A stretch of 64,000 nt of DNA, taken from the NCBI GenBank assembly GCA_038496445.1, contig JALMLS010000159.1:1-64000 (forward strand), read 5' to 3'. Below the pieces are notes generated by a model. That model did no database searches, had not been told where the DNA came from, and saw only the letters and a list, made by a program, of their open reading frames with translations. Each line of letters begins with the position of its first letter. The stretch's first letter is position 1. The translations under genes were made by a program, and so were the position numbers. Shown piece after piece: positions 1-11,631 of this stretch. This stretch comes from Trichosphaerium sp. ATCC 40318 (Eukaryota > Discosea > Flabellinia > Trichosidae).

Positions 1-904
1 TTTTTGCTCCAAAATGCCTTATATTTGATGAAAAATGCTTGCATCTGGTACACAAGATTGCAATGGTTTTGCCTGCATATTTTAAGGAATTATACCTTCA
101 AATTAGGGCATAACTCATGCATCAATGCCTTATTTTGAAGGCAAAAAGTAAGCATTATCATAGTCTACAGTGCCTAATAAACCAGGGCATTTTCAGGTAA
201 TAACACAACTATTTATTTTATAATACAGTACACATACAATACACAAAACTCCTAAGTCCACATTTGAAAAAACCTTAAAGAAAATATGAGATGGTGTAGA
301 AAAAAAAAAAAAAAACTTACCTTGTAGTGTTAGAATTCCGCGGTCCTGGAAATATCGCGGAGTTCGCTCCTACTACTGTTGTAGGTGAAATAGGGTGCTG
401 CGGTTTGTTTGGCGGTGGTTTCGTCTAATTTCATGAATTACTAAGAGCGCTAGGTGCCTATCTATATAAAACGTCAGTAGGTGATGTGAAAAAAAAAGTG
501 AAAAGTTGTTTGACTGTTACTTACCTTAAACCACTTCCTTAATGTGATCAGTCCTATGATATAGTATAGGCAATGCCTTATATATGAATTAAAATACAAG
601 GCATATATTGCTTAAAAAAATAAGGCATAATAAAGGCATAAAGTACTTGCAATACAGGCATTACTTGATTTTATGCAATGCCAAAAAATGCAATACAAGG
701 CATTACCTGCTTTTATGCAATGCCAAAAGATGCCCAAAAATGCCTGGTATCAATGCCTTTTTGATGAAGGCATTGCCTTTTTGTAAAAATGCCTTATTTT
801 ATTGGGCATTGCCAAATGCAAATGCCTTGATTTTGCCATCTAATGCCAAATGTTAGGAATATGCATCATTTTTTTAGGCAATGCCTAGCTGAGTTTCAGC
901 CCTG
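1..904 (+). mobile_element. hAT-like MITE, copy A (left end off window)
   Basis: A non-coding element whose right terminus, TGAGTTTCAGCCCTG ending at 904, matches the terminal inverted repeat of the element at 4123-5051. A core at about 360-470, containing GGTGCTGCGG and GGCGGTGGTTTCGT, is the reverse complement of the core at about 4480-4590 in the other copy, so the two copies lie in opposite orientation. Both flanks of the core are crowded with AGGCAT/ATGCCT and GGCATTGCC words, as expected of subterminal transposase-binding repeats. The left terminus is probably about 100 bases outside the window. No transposase is encoded; the short ORF at 608-856 is only the repeat words read in frame. 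Confidence 0.75.
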
Positions 905-1952
905 AAGAATAAGCGATTGTAATAATGTACAAAGATACAGTGGTAAAATGAAAACGGGATTTTGGATATAAATCCCACTAAATTCCTTTGTTTTAGGGAT
1001 TTTTAAGGTAATTTGTGAAGAATTCTTATTTTTATTTTTTTTTATGGCAGGATTTTTGATAGAATTACCATATTCCCTTAAATATGGAATTTTCAGAATT
1101 ATTGAACAAAATCCACCAAATAATGTACTAATTTAGTTAGGGTTAGGGTTAGGGCTAGGGTTGAGGTTTATGAAAGTAGAAATTAAGTTAGGGTTAGGGT
1201 TTAGTTTTATATTTGCAAAAAACCATCGACACCTTAGGTACATAGGTTTTTCTAGCGAACAATATCCACGTGCTATTATTAAAGGTGAAAAAACCAATGG
1301 TACAGGTTAAAGTGCGTTAATCCAAAAAGTAACAGAGAATGCATTTTAGGTGGTTTGGAAAATCACTTAAACATAAATATCTCTTACTTATCTGTTTTAG
1401 GATGATTAAAGCATTGCAACAGCCTTATTACACCATTAAAGAATGTATTTAAAGCATTAACTCCAAGTACGTTGTTTTTAAAGCTTATTTCCACTTAATT
1501 TATCAAAAAACCCTACGCATTCTTAATTTAGCATTTACAAACGCATTAATTATTGTTCAGGCTCTCAAAACCAAATGCAATCAAATTATTTCTTTCGTTT
1601 ATGAAGACACGATGTATTTAACTTGTACGTATTATTTAGGATGTTTGTATTTTGTAATGATCAATAAATAAAATGACTTGGCATTAAATCTGAACCAAAG
1701 TATCGAATAATATTTTGTGTAATTTATAAAGTATTTTTTATTGAAATCTACAAAAAATACATTAAGAAATGCTATAAAGAATACATAGAGAATTCTATAT
1801 AAAATACATACACAATTCCAAAAGTAATACTCTAAGAATTCTATGAGTAATACTTATGGAATTTCATATAAATTCAATGGGAATTAAGGAAGAGTTTTTC
1901 CGTCTACTTTTCCCATAGGAAAACAGGGTGGATTATTTAAAAATTCCCATTT
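905..1952. other. Intergenic, no gene seen
   Basis: An AT-rich stretch between the MITE and the 3' end of the broken ROCO copy. It has many ATTCC/GGAAT-type words but I see no exon with coding character. The telomere-like repeat is listed separately. Confidence 0.5.
1135..1205 (+). repeat. Interstitial telomere-like TTAGGG repeats
   Basis: GTTAGGGTTAGGGTTAGGGC begins near 1135 and, after about 20 other bases, a second run GTTAGGGTTAGGG follows near 1187. The unit is TTAGGG on the plus strand, with variants TAGGGC and TTGAGG. The run is too short to be a telomere. It is best read as an interstitial telomeric sequence left by break repair or by an old end-proximal position. Confidence 0.8.
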
Positions 1953-4900
1953 CTATTTTACTACTGTAGTACCGTCTAAACACAAGTACTGTACTAGTGA
2001 TAGTTCAATAGGAAGCAATGCTTGTGTATTAGCGTTGATATCTCCTAAAAAGATATCTAATTTGGATCCAAATACAATCACTGAGTATAACTTTGGGTCT
2101 TGATCATGTAGTATCTCATTTAAAGCCCGACACCAATATTTGAGGTGCTCCTGTTGCTCTTTGATTGATGTTGACAAGTCAATCTAAAGTTGATGATAAG
2201 GAAACAGGTGTGATGTTGGTGCACTACAAACTTACAACAATGATGTAAATGGTAAAATACCTGCTCCTTCATGACCTACAACCATTATTTTGGCTTCTAA
2301 TTGCTCAACAAAATCGTAGTTGTTATGACTCACTCCATCAACAACATGATGTTTCATTGAATTACTGAGGTCACACCAATAAATGTGTTTAAACTGTTGT
2401 ATCATTTTGTCTGACATTTTGTCCTTTTTTATGGGTATCACACGTACTCCAGAAAGACCACGTGCCATAGTTGTTACTATTTAAATAATCAATAAGTATA
2501 AAGGTAGTGGTATAAAAGACACCGCACCTTCATGAAGTGATAACTCAGAATATTTTTTACAAAGGTCATAGATAAATACAAAATCACCAGAATAACCTAA
2601 TTCAAAGCTATCTTGGTGTTGCAAAATAATACTGGAACAGTGTTGGTAGTGTCTTTTAGAATAAAATTCAAATACCATTGTTCTTTTTCCATCTGATTTT
2701 TCACTACCTTTTACAGTTGGATCATTGATATCAAGGATAGTATTATCTGGATTCAGAAACAATTTCTTGAGATCTCTCTCTGAATTCTCATCTGTAATGT
2801 CATGAGAATACACAGTAACTGCCGTTATATCTTCCTGTATATCTTTGTTATGTAAAGCGATTTCGTTGTAGAATGTTTTATCCATATTGTTAGAAAAGGC
2901 AACCTGGTCTGGTTTTCCAGCAATACTTTTCTGTGTTTTACCTACTGCCTTAGCATTCTCAAATTTACCAATGTATTTACGACCATCAGCCCAATACTTC
3001 GCACCAATACCATGGAACTTATCGTTGTCAAATTGTCCAATGTACTTGGTACCATTTTGATAAAAATACACTCCACCGCCCTTCTGGTTGTTCTTAAATT
3101 GACCTTTGTATCATAGAGTACCATCTTTCCAATAAAGCTCACCATCACCATGAAACTTATTGCCCTTAAAGTTACCTTTGTATTCAAGAGTACCATCTGG
3201 GTGATAAAGCTCACCATCACCATGAAAGTTACCATATTTAAACTGACCTTTGTACTGTAGAGCACTATCTGGGTAATAAAGCTCACCACAATGAAAGCTG
3301 CCATATTTAAACTGACCTTTGTATTGTAGGGTACCATCTGTGCAATAAAGCTCACCATCACCATGAACTTCCCCCCCCTTAAACTGACCTTTGTATTGTA
3401 GAGCATCACGAACTTTTTTCCATACACCGTGCCTCTGTTCAAATGTTGATTTGTCCTTACGAAAACTGTGATGGTTACCTTTCGTTACCTTTTGAACCAT
3501 TATGGTATTACCTTTGTGAGTACAATTAGCATGAACAAATTAAGGGAGTACCAGAAGCACTGAAAAACATTCTGAATGCTTTGAATTTTTTTTTTGCAAT
3601 TTTATTTTTATTATATTTGGACTGTTTTTGCTTCAAATAGTTTTTGCCACATTGCTGTCAGTGAACGTATATGTATAATGCATTATTTTAGAGCTTGCAG
3701 TAAAATTTACAAAAAGTTAACGGAGCAGCAGCGCTTTTGAGACAGTTCCAAAAAATATGACTTATGTGATTTTGATATTTATGGGATTTCAAGAATCTTC
3801 GAGACGGTTTTTCTCACCTCAGAACCATCTTAAACGTCAATTGATATTTTTAATACGTAGCTAGGATGCTATACTTTTAGTTTTAAAACCATTTTGCGAT
3901 TTTTTTATTGAGGAAAAGTACCTACAGTCAAAGCAAATTTTTTTTTCAAACAAACTTTTTCAACAATTGTTGAACTCAAAAAATGGGACTGTGAAAACTA
4001 CCCAAGCCAAGTCGCCTATGCGTTTTACCCCAACTTACCAAATAAAATGATTATGTGATGATTGTTTTTGAAAACAAGTGATTATTTTGCGGATTTTGTG
4101 CTTCAAAATTGTTTTTGGACCACAGGGCTGAAACTAAACAAGGCTTTGCCTTAAATATAAAGGCATTTTTTTAAAATCAGGCATTGATGGCAAAAATCAG
4201 GCATTCAAAAATGGCAATGCCTGATTTTGCAAAGGCAATGGCAACAAAGGCAAAAATCAGGCATTGAAATAAGGCTTTGTTGGGCAATGCCTTAATTGTT
4301 GCAATGCCTTGTTTTTTTTAGGCAATGCCTGCCCTAGTTTTTTTATGCATTGCCAGCCTTAAATTTACAGGCACCAATTAGGCATTGGTTGTGTACACAT
4401 TGTACATTAAGGATACATTGGTTTAAGGTAAGTCTCCACCACACCAACACTTCCTAAACATTTTTTTTCATTTACTACTGACGTTTTATATAGACGACGT
4501 CACCACGCGCTTAGTATTTTATGGATTCTAACGAAACCACCGCCATTCGAACCGCAGCACCCAAATACACCCACAACAGTAGTACAGATACTTTAAACCA
4601 TTTTTCCAGTCCGCGAAAATTATACCAATAATTTGTTAATTTTTTTTTCTAGCTAAAGGTTTTTTTTCACATGGAGGACATTGAAGTTTTTTGTGTTTTG
4701 TGTACTGTACTTTAATAAATGAATCACTATTGTATGCCTATATAAAGCCTTGTTTTATGAGTATATGATGCCTGGGTTATGCCCAAAAATTGAGGGCAAA
4801 AATGCCTCATTGTTGCACAAAAAATGAGGCATTATTGGACCAACAATGCAGGCTATTTTAAGGCTAATTAGTGAACCAGTTGCTTGCTATTTGGCCCAAA

Positions 4901-5500
4901 TATGAGGCTCCAAAGCCCAACATTACAAGGCAATGCCTCATATTTGCTCATTTTTTTTGGCAAAAACAAGGCAATTTGGTGAAAAATAAGGCTGTATTTG
5001 GTGGCAAAAAAAAGGCTTTTACAAAAAAAGCCTTATTTAGTTTCAGCCCTGCATCAGAGCTTCTACAGTTTTACGAAAAGGTAAACTAGAAAAGTGTAGC
5101 TAAATTCGCATTATTCGAAAATTTCAATTGTTTTCGTAACAAACACTATTCCTTACTCTGTAGGAGCAACACAACACTCCAAAACAAACATGCGCACATC
5201 GAGAGATACAAGAATAATGTCACGTGATCCAGCGCAGAAGAGAAAAAGGATGGAAGGCTTTAAAACAAAAGTGGTCCAATATTTGATGCACTACGTGAGT
5301 GCTAAGCGAAACAACAGTTAAAGAAAAATCTGAACTGGATCACACTCCAAAAAAAAGTGCACAAAAAAATCCTAAATTAAACATACCACGAAAATATATC
5401 ACATGGCAGCAAAAAAAAAAATTTTGTGTGGTAAAAAACAAGCTGAACCATTGAGCTTTGGATTTACACGTACTCAAGCGTTTGTATCATTATGAGCCAT
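1953..5500 (-). pseudogene. ROCO copy 1: degraded MORN-Roc gene fragment
   Basis: A damaged minus-strand paralogue of the genes at 19463-24905 and 46916-52889. A relic of the first exon (ATGGCTCATAATG, reading down from 5500) has lost its splice donor and runs into TGA. About six MORN repeats follow (3440-2940), with TGA replacing an Arg codon near 3114 and one codon deleted just after. The conserved linker and the start of the Roc domain (to VVGHEGAG) are present. The exon carrying the GKT half of the P-loop and the exon carrying the DFAGQ switch motif are missing: the sequence jumps to the exon with the FGSKLD guanine-binding motif (2177-1953) and then ends. COR, ADP-ribosyltransferase and C-terminal parts are absent. 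A hAT-like MITE (4123-5051) lies in what was the first intron. Confidence 0.85.
4123..5051 (-). mobile_element. hAT-like MITE, copy B (complete)
   Basis: A complete 929-base element. It starts CAGGGCTGAAACTAAA and ends TTTAGTTTCAGCCCTG, a perfect 16-bp terminal inverted repeat; CAGGG ends are typical of the hAT superfamily. Both sides of the core are filled with AAGGCATT/AATGCCTT and GGCAATGCC words. The flanking octamers (TTGGACCA before, CATCAGAG after) do not match, so the expected 8-bp target duplication is lost or the copy was rearranged. No transposase is encoded, so it would need one in trans. It sits inside the first intron of the ROCO copy 1 relic. Confidence 0.85.
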
Positions 5501-5946
5501 ATTTAAACACAAGAACGGTAGATCCAATTTCGAATTATTTTAGACTAAACCAAAAAAGTTAGTACAAAGCAAGCTTAGAATGACATAAAAATATGAGAAA
5601 ATTACAGTAAGCGCACAGAAAGTGCTAATAAAAAAAAATTTACTGTACAGGTACAACAGCCAACAATCGTCTCTTTTTGTAGAATAGTCCAATAAAAATA
5701 GCGTATAGGAGTTAGTTACACTGTAAGCAGTGAACAAACAGGTCCTGAAACTGAGCCTGTGTTTATTTCGCTTGACTTTTTGGACTTTCTTTATTTGTGA
5801 AAGCAGTATGCTTTATTGGTTGTTTGCAGTTTAAGAACACTAGTTTCACAATCTAGTACCTGAAATGTATAAACGCTTAATACCCTGGCTGTTAAAGAAA
5901 ACTGTTTTTTTAGTAGGTGGTTGGGAAGTTTATTTGAGCGAACTTT
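5501..5946. other. P450-ROCO spacer, copy 1
   Basis: Non-coding spacer between the P450 3' end and the ROCO 5' end on the minus strand. About 5518-5755 is clearly homologous to 24923-25121, and in inverse to about 46690-46900; all three share CAATCGTCTCTTTTT and AGTTAGTTACACTGTAA-like blocks. It should hold the ROCO promoter and P450 3' flank. I cannot define individual sites. Confidence 0.6.
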
Positions 5947-7876
5947 TTACACGTGGTGTCTACGCTCCAAAAGTATCGATAAATTTGTTAATCTAGCCAT
6001 TGGCTTGTACACCTTTTTGACATCTTCAATGCGAGTTCCTGGGGCCATTGATACTTTGAAATTATAACAAAGAAGTGACAGAAATATGACGAGTTCTGTT
6101 ACAGCAAGATTTTTTCCAGTACAGCTTCGTCTGCCGTATCCAAAGATGAGCATTGTTGGTTCTAAAAAACATGTCATATTCTCTTTACTTTATCTACCAA
6201 CCCGCTAGAGTTACGTACCACCATTGTCAAACCGATCAGGATTAAACTTGGCTGGATCTTTGTATATTGAAGTTGCACGAGCAGTATCCAACAATAGTTT
6301 TGTTCCTTTCTTTAAGAAGACAGCTAAAGAACCAATTAGGGTTTGTTAGAAAAAAAGCACATGGTGAACTTACGTCCGTTTTTAAGCTCTATTGTTTGGT
6401 CTTTAAGAGATTTAGCGGTGTGGAATCCATTCTGGCGCATACGCAAGACTTCTTGGACAAAGTTCTGTACAAGTTTCAATTTTTTGAACTTCGCATAGCT
6501 AAGATCATTCTGTGCCATGGTTGGTGCTACTTCCTCGTAAATCATGTCTTGGTACTTTGGATATAAACAAATATGATATACTGTAGAAACGAGAGCTCCT
6601 GAAGTAGTTTCTGTTCCAGCCAAGTAGAAACCAAGAGAGTTTTGAAAAACTGTTTCTCTATCAAAACCATGTGAAATCATCACCTATGACAAGAACATCA
6701 ATTTACACGTCATAGTCATCTTATAAAGTACTTCAATCATATTTTCTGGTTCATGATCATCACGCGACATTGATTTTGTAGCAGCAGTAATAACATTATC
6801 AACAAATGGATAGACAAACTCCTTGAGTTCTTTTTCAATTTCTACTTCAGCCTTGAAAAAAATAAGCCTCTGACAAAGAACTAGATATCACGCACTTTTG
6901 GTTTGAGGAATGGAATATGCCAATATGGTATCGTACTAAAACCTCGCTTAACCATCATATTAAAAAGCTTGTTAATCATGAGAGACATGCGTGTTTCAAC
7001 TTGTTTGCTGTCTTAAACGATAGGTTAGAACCAGGTTGTAAACCGGTTGTTTTGTACCGTTGAAAGACTTTGGCGATCCCATAGCTGCACGTGTAACCAC
7101 ACGAAGTGTTGTACGTGTTGTGATAATGTCTATGTTATCTATAGGTGTTTTTGAATCAGCTTGTTGCCCGAGCTCGTCCATCAACTCAACAAACACATTC
7201 ACAATAACTGCGAACTGTTTTTGTATTGCATTGTTTGTAAACTTTGGTGCGATCACTTTCTTTAGGTCTTTGTACTTTTGCCCAGATAGCGTACCCATTC
7301 CTTTCGCCAATCTCAACTCCTAATACATAAGGTACATAGCACAATAAGTAGTAGGTTCAGGTTACCTCAATCGCTTTCATGTTGTCAAAAAGAAAATTAT
7401 CGAAAGCTGTGCTTGGTCGTTGGAGTGCCACTTTGCGAATATCTTCGTATTCAGTGAGGACAACAAACTCAGAACCGAATACAGACAAGCTGTAGACGCT
7501 ACCATACTTCTTCTTCCACTAAAGTAAAACAGTCAAAACCAGCAATAGGAGAGCACCAGAACTCGGTTACTAACACGTGAGGTAAATGCGCTTCAACGTC
7601 GTTTGTGATGTCACGTGACAATTGTTTTGGTCTTTTTGCGCGAAAATAATGAAAAAAAACTGAACAAACACGTCTTTCAAAAAAACAAAAAGCGTTGTGT
7701 ACCTCTTTCAATGTTTCCTTCTGGTTTTTTTTCATTTTCCTCATATCAAACAAATTACCAACAATAGGCAGCTTTGGAGGGCCAGGTAACTTTTCGGAGC
7801 TATTGTTTCTCCGCAATAGCCACGTTGCGGCTACTACCAACACCGTTATGAGTGCTACAATAAACCAAAGTGCCAT
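5947..7876 (-). CDS. Cytochrome P450, apparently intact
   Basis: A microsomal-type P450 monooxygenase split into about eight exons. The N-terminus (MALWFIVALITVLVV) is a single membrane anchor, followed by an RRNNSS stop-transfer and the proline-rich hinge LPGPPKLPIVGN. The I-helix oxygen-binding motif AGTETTSG, the K-helix ExxR (QEVLR), the PxRF-type motif NPDRF and the haem-binding loop FGYGRRSCTGKN with the ligand cysteine are all visible in order. All introns I traced are GT-AG and preserve frame, including GTGCGT and GTAC donors. Substrate unknown. It heads a minus-strand P450-ROCO unit and is the close paralogue of the gene at 53437-55362; a first-exon relic is at 25273-25426. Intron 1 carries TCACGTGAC near 7612, as does intron 1 of the other copy. 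Confidence 0.92.
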
Positions 7877-8787
7877 GTTGTTGACGCTAGCAAACAGTTA
7901 CGTTGGTTTGTTTTCAGGTGATTGTTTCATTGGTACTTGTTTCTTGTATCTGTTGTGATTACAATGTACGGTGTGTATAAATCACGTGAATAGAAACGAC
8001 TTTTTTTCCTAACCGACGAGAAGAAAACCAAAAGCCTTTTTACTCTTTAGAAACTTATTCTTTCTTTGGTAGCTCCTTGGGTTTGCGAAATGTAGGCGGC
8101 ATGTTCTATTTTCTTCTTTTTGCAGGTCTTTTGTACGACATTTTTGCAGAAAACAGCATTGTTTAGTCAATCGTGCTCTATTCAGCGCGTTTTTTAGTCA
8201 GTTGTGGCTAGCCTATTTCGCGAAAAGTAGTCCAAACCCCTTGTCTGTTACCTTGTGCATAAAACACTTGCATCAAGTCACCTTTATCCCATTCGTTGTA
8301 TCAAAATGTAGCTCTAGTAGAAGGTGAAGTAGATATGAACTGTTGTATTGGCTATAATAACAATAATAAGTAAAACTCACCTTGTATTCATTGCACTTGT
8401 GTTCGTACCTTGCGTATTGGTTTTGCTAGTATTGTTTTGTTAATATGTGGATTTACTAATTCTGACTCTTATTGGCAAGCTTGTAGAGAAAGCCAGTGAC
8501 AGATCTGCTTGAGATTTGACCAACCTTCAATTGTCCAACTTTTGACTTGCTCGCCTGGTCTTCAACTTACACTCTCACAAGACCAGACTTCGCAAACCTT
8601 ACCAACGCCTAGACACTACTAGGTTTCTAAGTAGCATTTGAGTGTTTCACATTGCGGTCAGTTATTTTTTCTATAGTTCAATGAATGCAATTATTAATAA
8701 CACAATATTCTGAAGATGAGAAACCATAAGTTAATTTCTCTTAACCAGCTTCCGTCAAAGCCAGTACCCAACTTCTAATTAACACCA
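7877..8787. other. Intergenic, no clear gene
   Basis: Upstream of the minus-strand P450 and of the plus-strand eS30-like ORF, so it probably holds both promoters. ATCACGTGAA occurs near 7980. No exon is recognised. Confidence 0.4.
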
Positions 8788-8976
8788 ATGGTTCACTTTT
8801 TAAGGTATGGCCTCTCTAGAGCTGGCAAAGTAAAGCGTCAAACACCTATTGTTCAAAAGAAACAAAAAAGGCGTGGAAAGAACGGTAGAGCGAGTAAAAG
8901 GCGTCAGTACAATAAATTCCTTCTCGAAGAACGCAAAAGAGAGCGTGTAATGGCGGCATTGACTTTATGCGATTAA
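8788..8976 (+). CDS. Ribosomal protein eS30-like (small)
   Basis: A 62-residue, very basic single-exon ORF. Residues from about 9 (LSRAGKVKRQTPIVQKK) through KNGRASKRRQYNK align with the core of eukaryotic 40S protein eS30 (family pattern LARAGKV.QTPKV ... TGRAKRRMQYN). The usual C-terminal end, a conserved VNVVPTFG-type block, is replaced by LLEERKRERVMAALTLCD. eS30 sits near the mRNA entry side of the small ribosomal subunit. The lost conserved tail and the degraded neighbours suggest a diverged or retrocopied paralogue rather than the main gene, but the frame is open. Confidence 0.6.
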   Translation: MVHFLRYGLSRAGKVKRQTPIVQKKQKRRGKNGRASKRRQYNKFLLEERKRERVMAALTLCD

Positions 8977-9132
8977 ATAGTATTCAAAACAATGAAAACA
9001 ATCACTACGACGCTGTGCGTGTACAATAGAGGAAAAACAAATGGCTGCTTTCCAAAAAGAAAACTAGTGGCTTAGTTCGCCATCGGAGACTGTAAAATAA
9101 CACCAAATACAATAAACAAGGCGCTTTAAGCG

Positions 9133-9770
9133 TTATTTATAACTTTTAGTCAACTTACAACATTTATTGTTCTTTCTTGCTGTTACGCTCACATTACCTT
9201 GCCACGCACCGTTTGGGAACGTCAATGGGACAGGATTCTTAAATGTAACCTTTTCAAAGTGGCAGCAAAAGTAAAGCAAGAATATTTTAAGTTCCAAGTT
9301 TGCAAGTTTGTAACCTACAGTTTTTTAGACATTACTCGTCATTACTTTCTTGAACTTACCTAAGCACATACGGTGACCTCCTTCAAAGGGACAGTAAATG
9401 TTGTTCTTAATTGACTTCCCATGAAGCGCTCTGGTTTAAACTATTTTTTTTTTCAACAGTTAGCTAGGATTATTTTTACTGGATTGTTTAGACACGTACG
9501 TCTCTTGGTTCTACCCATGTGTCAGGATTATTATGAATAAATTGCAATGGGAATAATACGCCCCACATCTTAGGTATAGTGTAGCCCTAATAAAGTAGGC
9601 TTTGTCACCTTTAAGAAAAATGTACCAAAGGTGATTTAGTTGTGCTTTGGGCTTGTCTTATCACAGCTGTCACTGGTGGCTTTATCCTCATTACCTAAAC
9701 CTTATCAATATATATAATTGTTGGTATAGAATAGACGAGTACCTCTTTTATTGTTTCTCTAGATATTTGA
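9133..9770 (-). pseudogene. C-terminal half of a second type of P450
   Basis: A run of minus-strand exons reading as the last third of a P450 of a different subfamily from the neighbour. An ETIKE/MRIKPPV K-helix region (about 9770-9660) is followed by GYTIPK and a DTWVEPRD segment (about 9590-9500), a FKPERF motif and the haem-binding loop PFEGGHRMCLG (9440-9361), then two last exons with LANLELKIFLLYF and PLTFPNGAW, ending at TAA 9133-9135. Between the K-helix and haem parts the spacing and several exon ends look poor, and nothing upstream encodes the N-terminal half, because the next sequence is an F-box/LRR gene. I call it a truncated relic. If an upstream half exists elsewhere it is not in this window. 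Confidence 0.65.
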
Positions 9771-9900
9771 ATGAAGAAATTGTGGCATAGTCTATCCACA
9801 AGAGTCTTCAAAATACTTCTTTCAATGAATTTTGGAACAAGTTATGATTTATTAAACAAGCTACTAACTAGCTCTAAAGAACGTGATTTGGTTACTAGCA

Positions 9901-10801
9901 TTAAAGGTAAGAAAATTGAATACCCATGGACTCAAAACCTTCTCTTGTTATAGCTGTACCTCCAGTGCACTTTACTACACGTTTTAGATTCTGCAGGTGC
10001 TTCAAGCAACCATTTGTAATCTGTGGGCAGTTGCTCAGGCTGAGTTGTTCCAGGTTGACCAATGTCTTAAAACCCAAGTCTGTTATCTGGGGGCAATTGT
10101 TAAGCTTAAGGTATTTGACATTGGTTAACGCTTTAATTCCATCATTCGTAGTAGAAAACCCCATAAGAATGTTTATAGTGTACATTGCATAGATGTTTAA
10201 GCCATGAGTCTTTTGGGAAAGAAAGACTAATCGCATGAACATCTTTGAGAGCTTTGATTCCTTCAACTGTAATAAAATAGCAACTATCAAGGGTAATTTT
10301 GTGTACGCCTACAAGACTTTGGAGTGCTTCATCTGTCACTGATGTGTGAGAAAGGTTAATAGTATGAACACCAGCAAGTGCTTTCACTCCTCTATCTGTT
10401 ATGGCGGTGCTACAAAGATCAATAGTATGAACACCTGCAAGAGATATAACACCTTCATCTGTAACTTTTAGGCAATGATTAAAGTCCATCGTATGAACTC
10501 CAGCAAATTGTTTAAGAATCTTGTCAGAAGGAAATCCGAAATCTCTTCCAGGTCTATCTAAGAAGATTTTTGTATGTTTAATGATTCCTTTGTGTTTTAC
10601 AACTTCTTTCACTTGTTTTTCTGCTATTATACTTATACTATGGTATCCAATAATGTCGTGAATGATAGAAGAAAGGATACGGCATGTTTGACAAGCTGCA
10701 AAGCGAGATTTGGTTAAGTGACTTAATATAATCGCTATAATCTCAGTAGGCATGTCCAGTAATGTTTTTTGAGTGCTGGAAATTATTTTAGAACTATACA
10801 T
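9901..10801 (-). pseudogene. F-box / leucine-rich repeat protein, frameshifted
   Basis: Starts at ATG 10801 with an F-box-like N-terminus (LLDMPTEIIAIILSHL), which would dock to an SCF ubiquitin ligase through Skp1. About nine LRR units of about 23 residues follow, in the style GVHTIDLCSTAITDRGVKAL. Near 10195 the frame breaks: one frame runs to LKHLCNVHYKHSYG and the repeats resume in another frame (INILMGFSTTNDGIKALTNV) to the stop at 9901. An apparent two-base loss in the VHT codons would explain this. Intronless apart from the break. The GVHTI/DLS...VTDEGVKAL repeat style is shared with proteins of large DNA viruses of protists and of some algae. A short relic of the same family is at 31078-31303. 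Confidence 0.75.
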
Positions 10802-11631
10802 TCAACAAAAACCGTCTACCTTTGATTTAATGTATAAGACGCCAAATCACACGGTTTATTACCTTCTGTGCAGTTCATAGCGAGAGCTTTCTAACGTTTA
10901 CGTATCACATGATATCTGTTGACTCCAAACTCAGAAAAAATAACAATGAAAAACCGAAGTTATGTGGCCAGCAACAGATGAACTTATTTTACCACAAGCG
11001 ATACAAGTAGTAACACCTATGCATACTAGTGCATTTATTGTTGCTACGCTGAAAGACATGTGCAGAAAAAGACATTAATTTCGTTCACCATTAGTAATTG
11101 CACGTGGCGAATGCAGGAGTTGGTTTGTATTTTTGAAGAGGTGTCACACTGATTTTTGAAGTCCTAACTGAGCTATAATACCCAAACTATAAAGTATCAT
11201 GTTAACACCAGTATTATGACTCATTCACCAATTTTCACCAACGCGATGTAGCGTACAGCTTGCTACAGGCTTTAATTGCAGCTCCAACATCAGTGAATTC
11301 GTGAGCAGAAAAGCCTGTGCTTCTCGTTAAGGAAGAATCCATGATTTTTATTGTGGTATCAGCATTATTCAATGAGTTGCCAGCAGTGTCCATTACAGTT
11401 ACTGTAAATGATAGGGCCTACTTACGTCAAGCAAGACTTAAGTAGCGAACTTAACTAGCACAAAAAAACGTTTAGAGACGCCAGCGTCAAATCATTAATT
11501 TGTTTTATTATACTTCAAATACGTAAGAACTACGCAGTACCAATACATTCAAAGGCAAAACCACTTACACAGACTTTAATTAGGCTTTTACATTTTGATT
11601 CTCGCTGGAACGTTATCTGTTGCTTTGTACA
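10802..11631. other. Intergenic with one exon-like stretch
   Basis: Mostly without coding character. On the minus strand about 11420-11240 reads TVMDTAGNSLNNADTTIKIM, resembling a beta-sandwich repeat strand, and could be a relic exon. I could not connect it to a gene. Confidence 0.3.

Noticed and set aside
608-856. An 82-codon frame inside the left MITE
   Set aside because: It is only the repeated ATGCC/GGCAT words read in one frame, with no coding signature; the element is non-autonomous.
4115-5059. An 8-bp target duplication around MITE copy B
   Set aside because: The flanking octamers TTGGACCA and CATCAGAG do not match, so I do not claim one.
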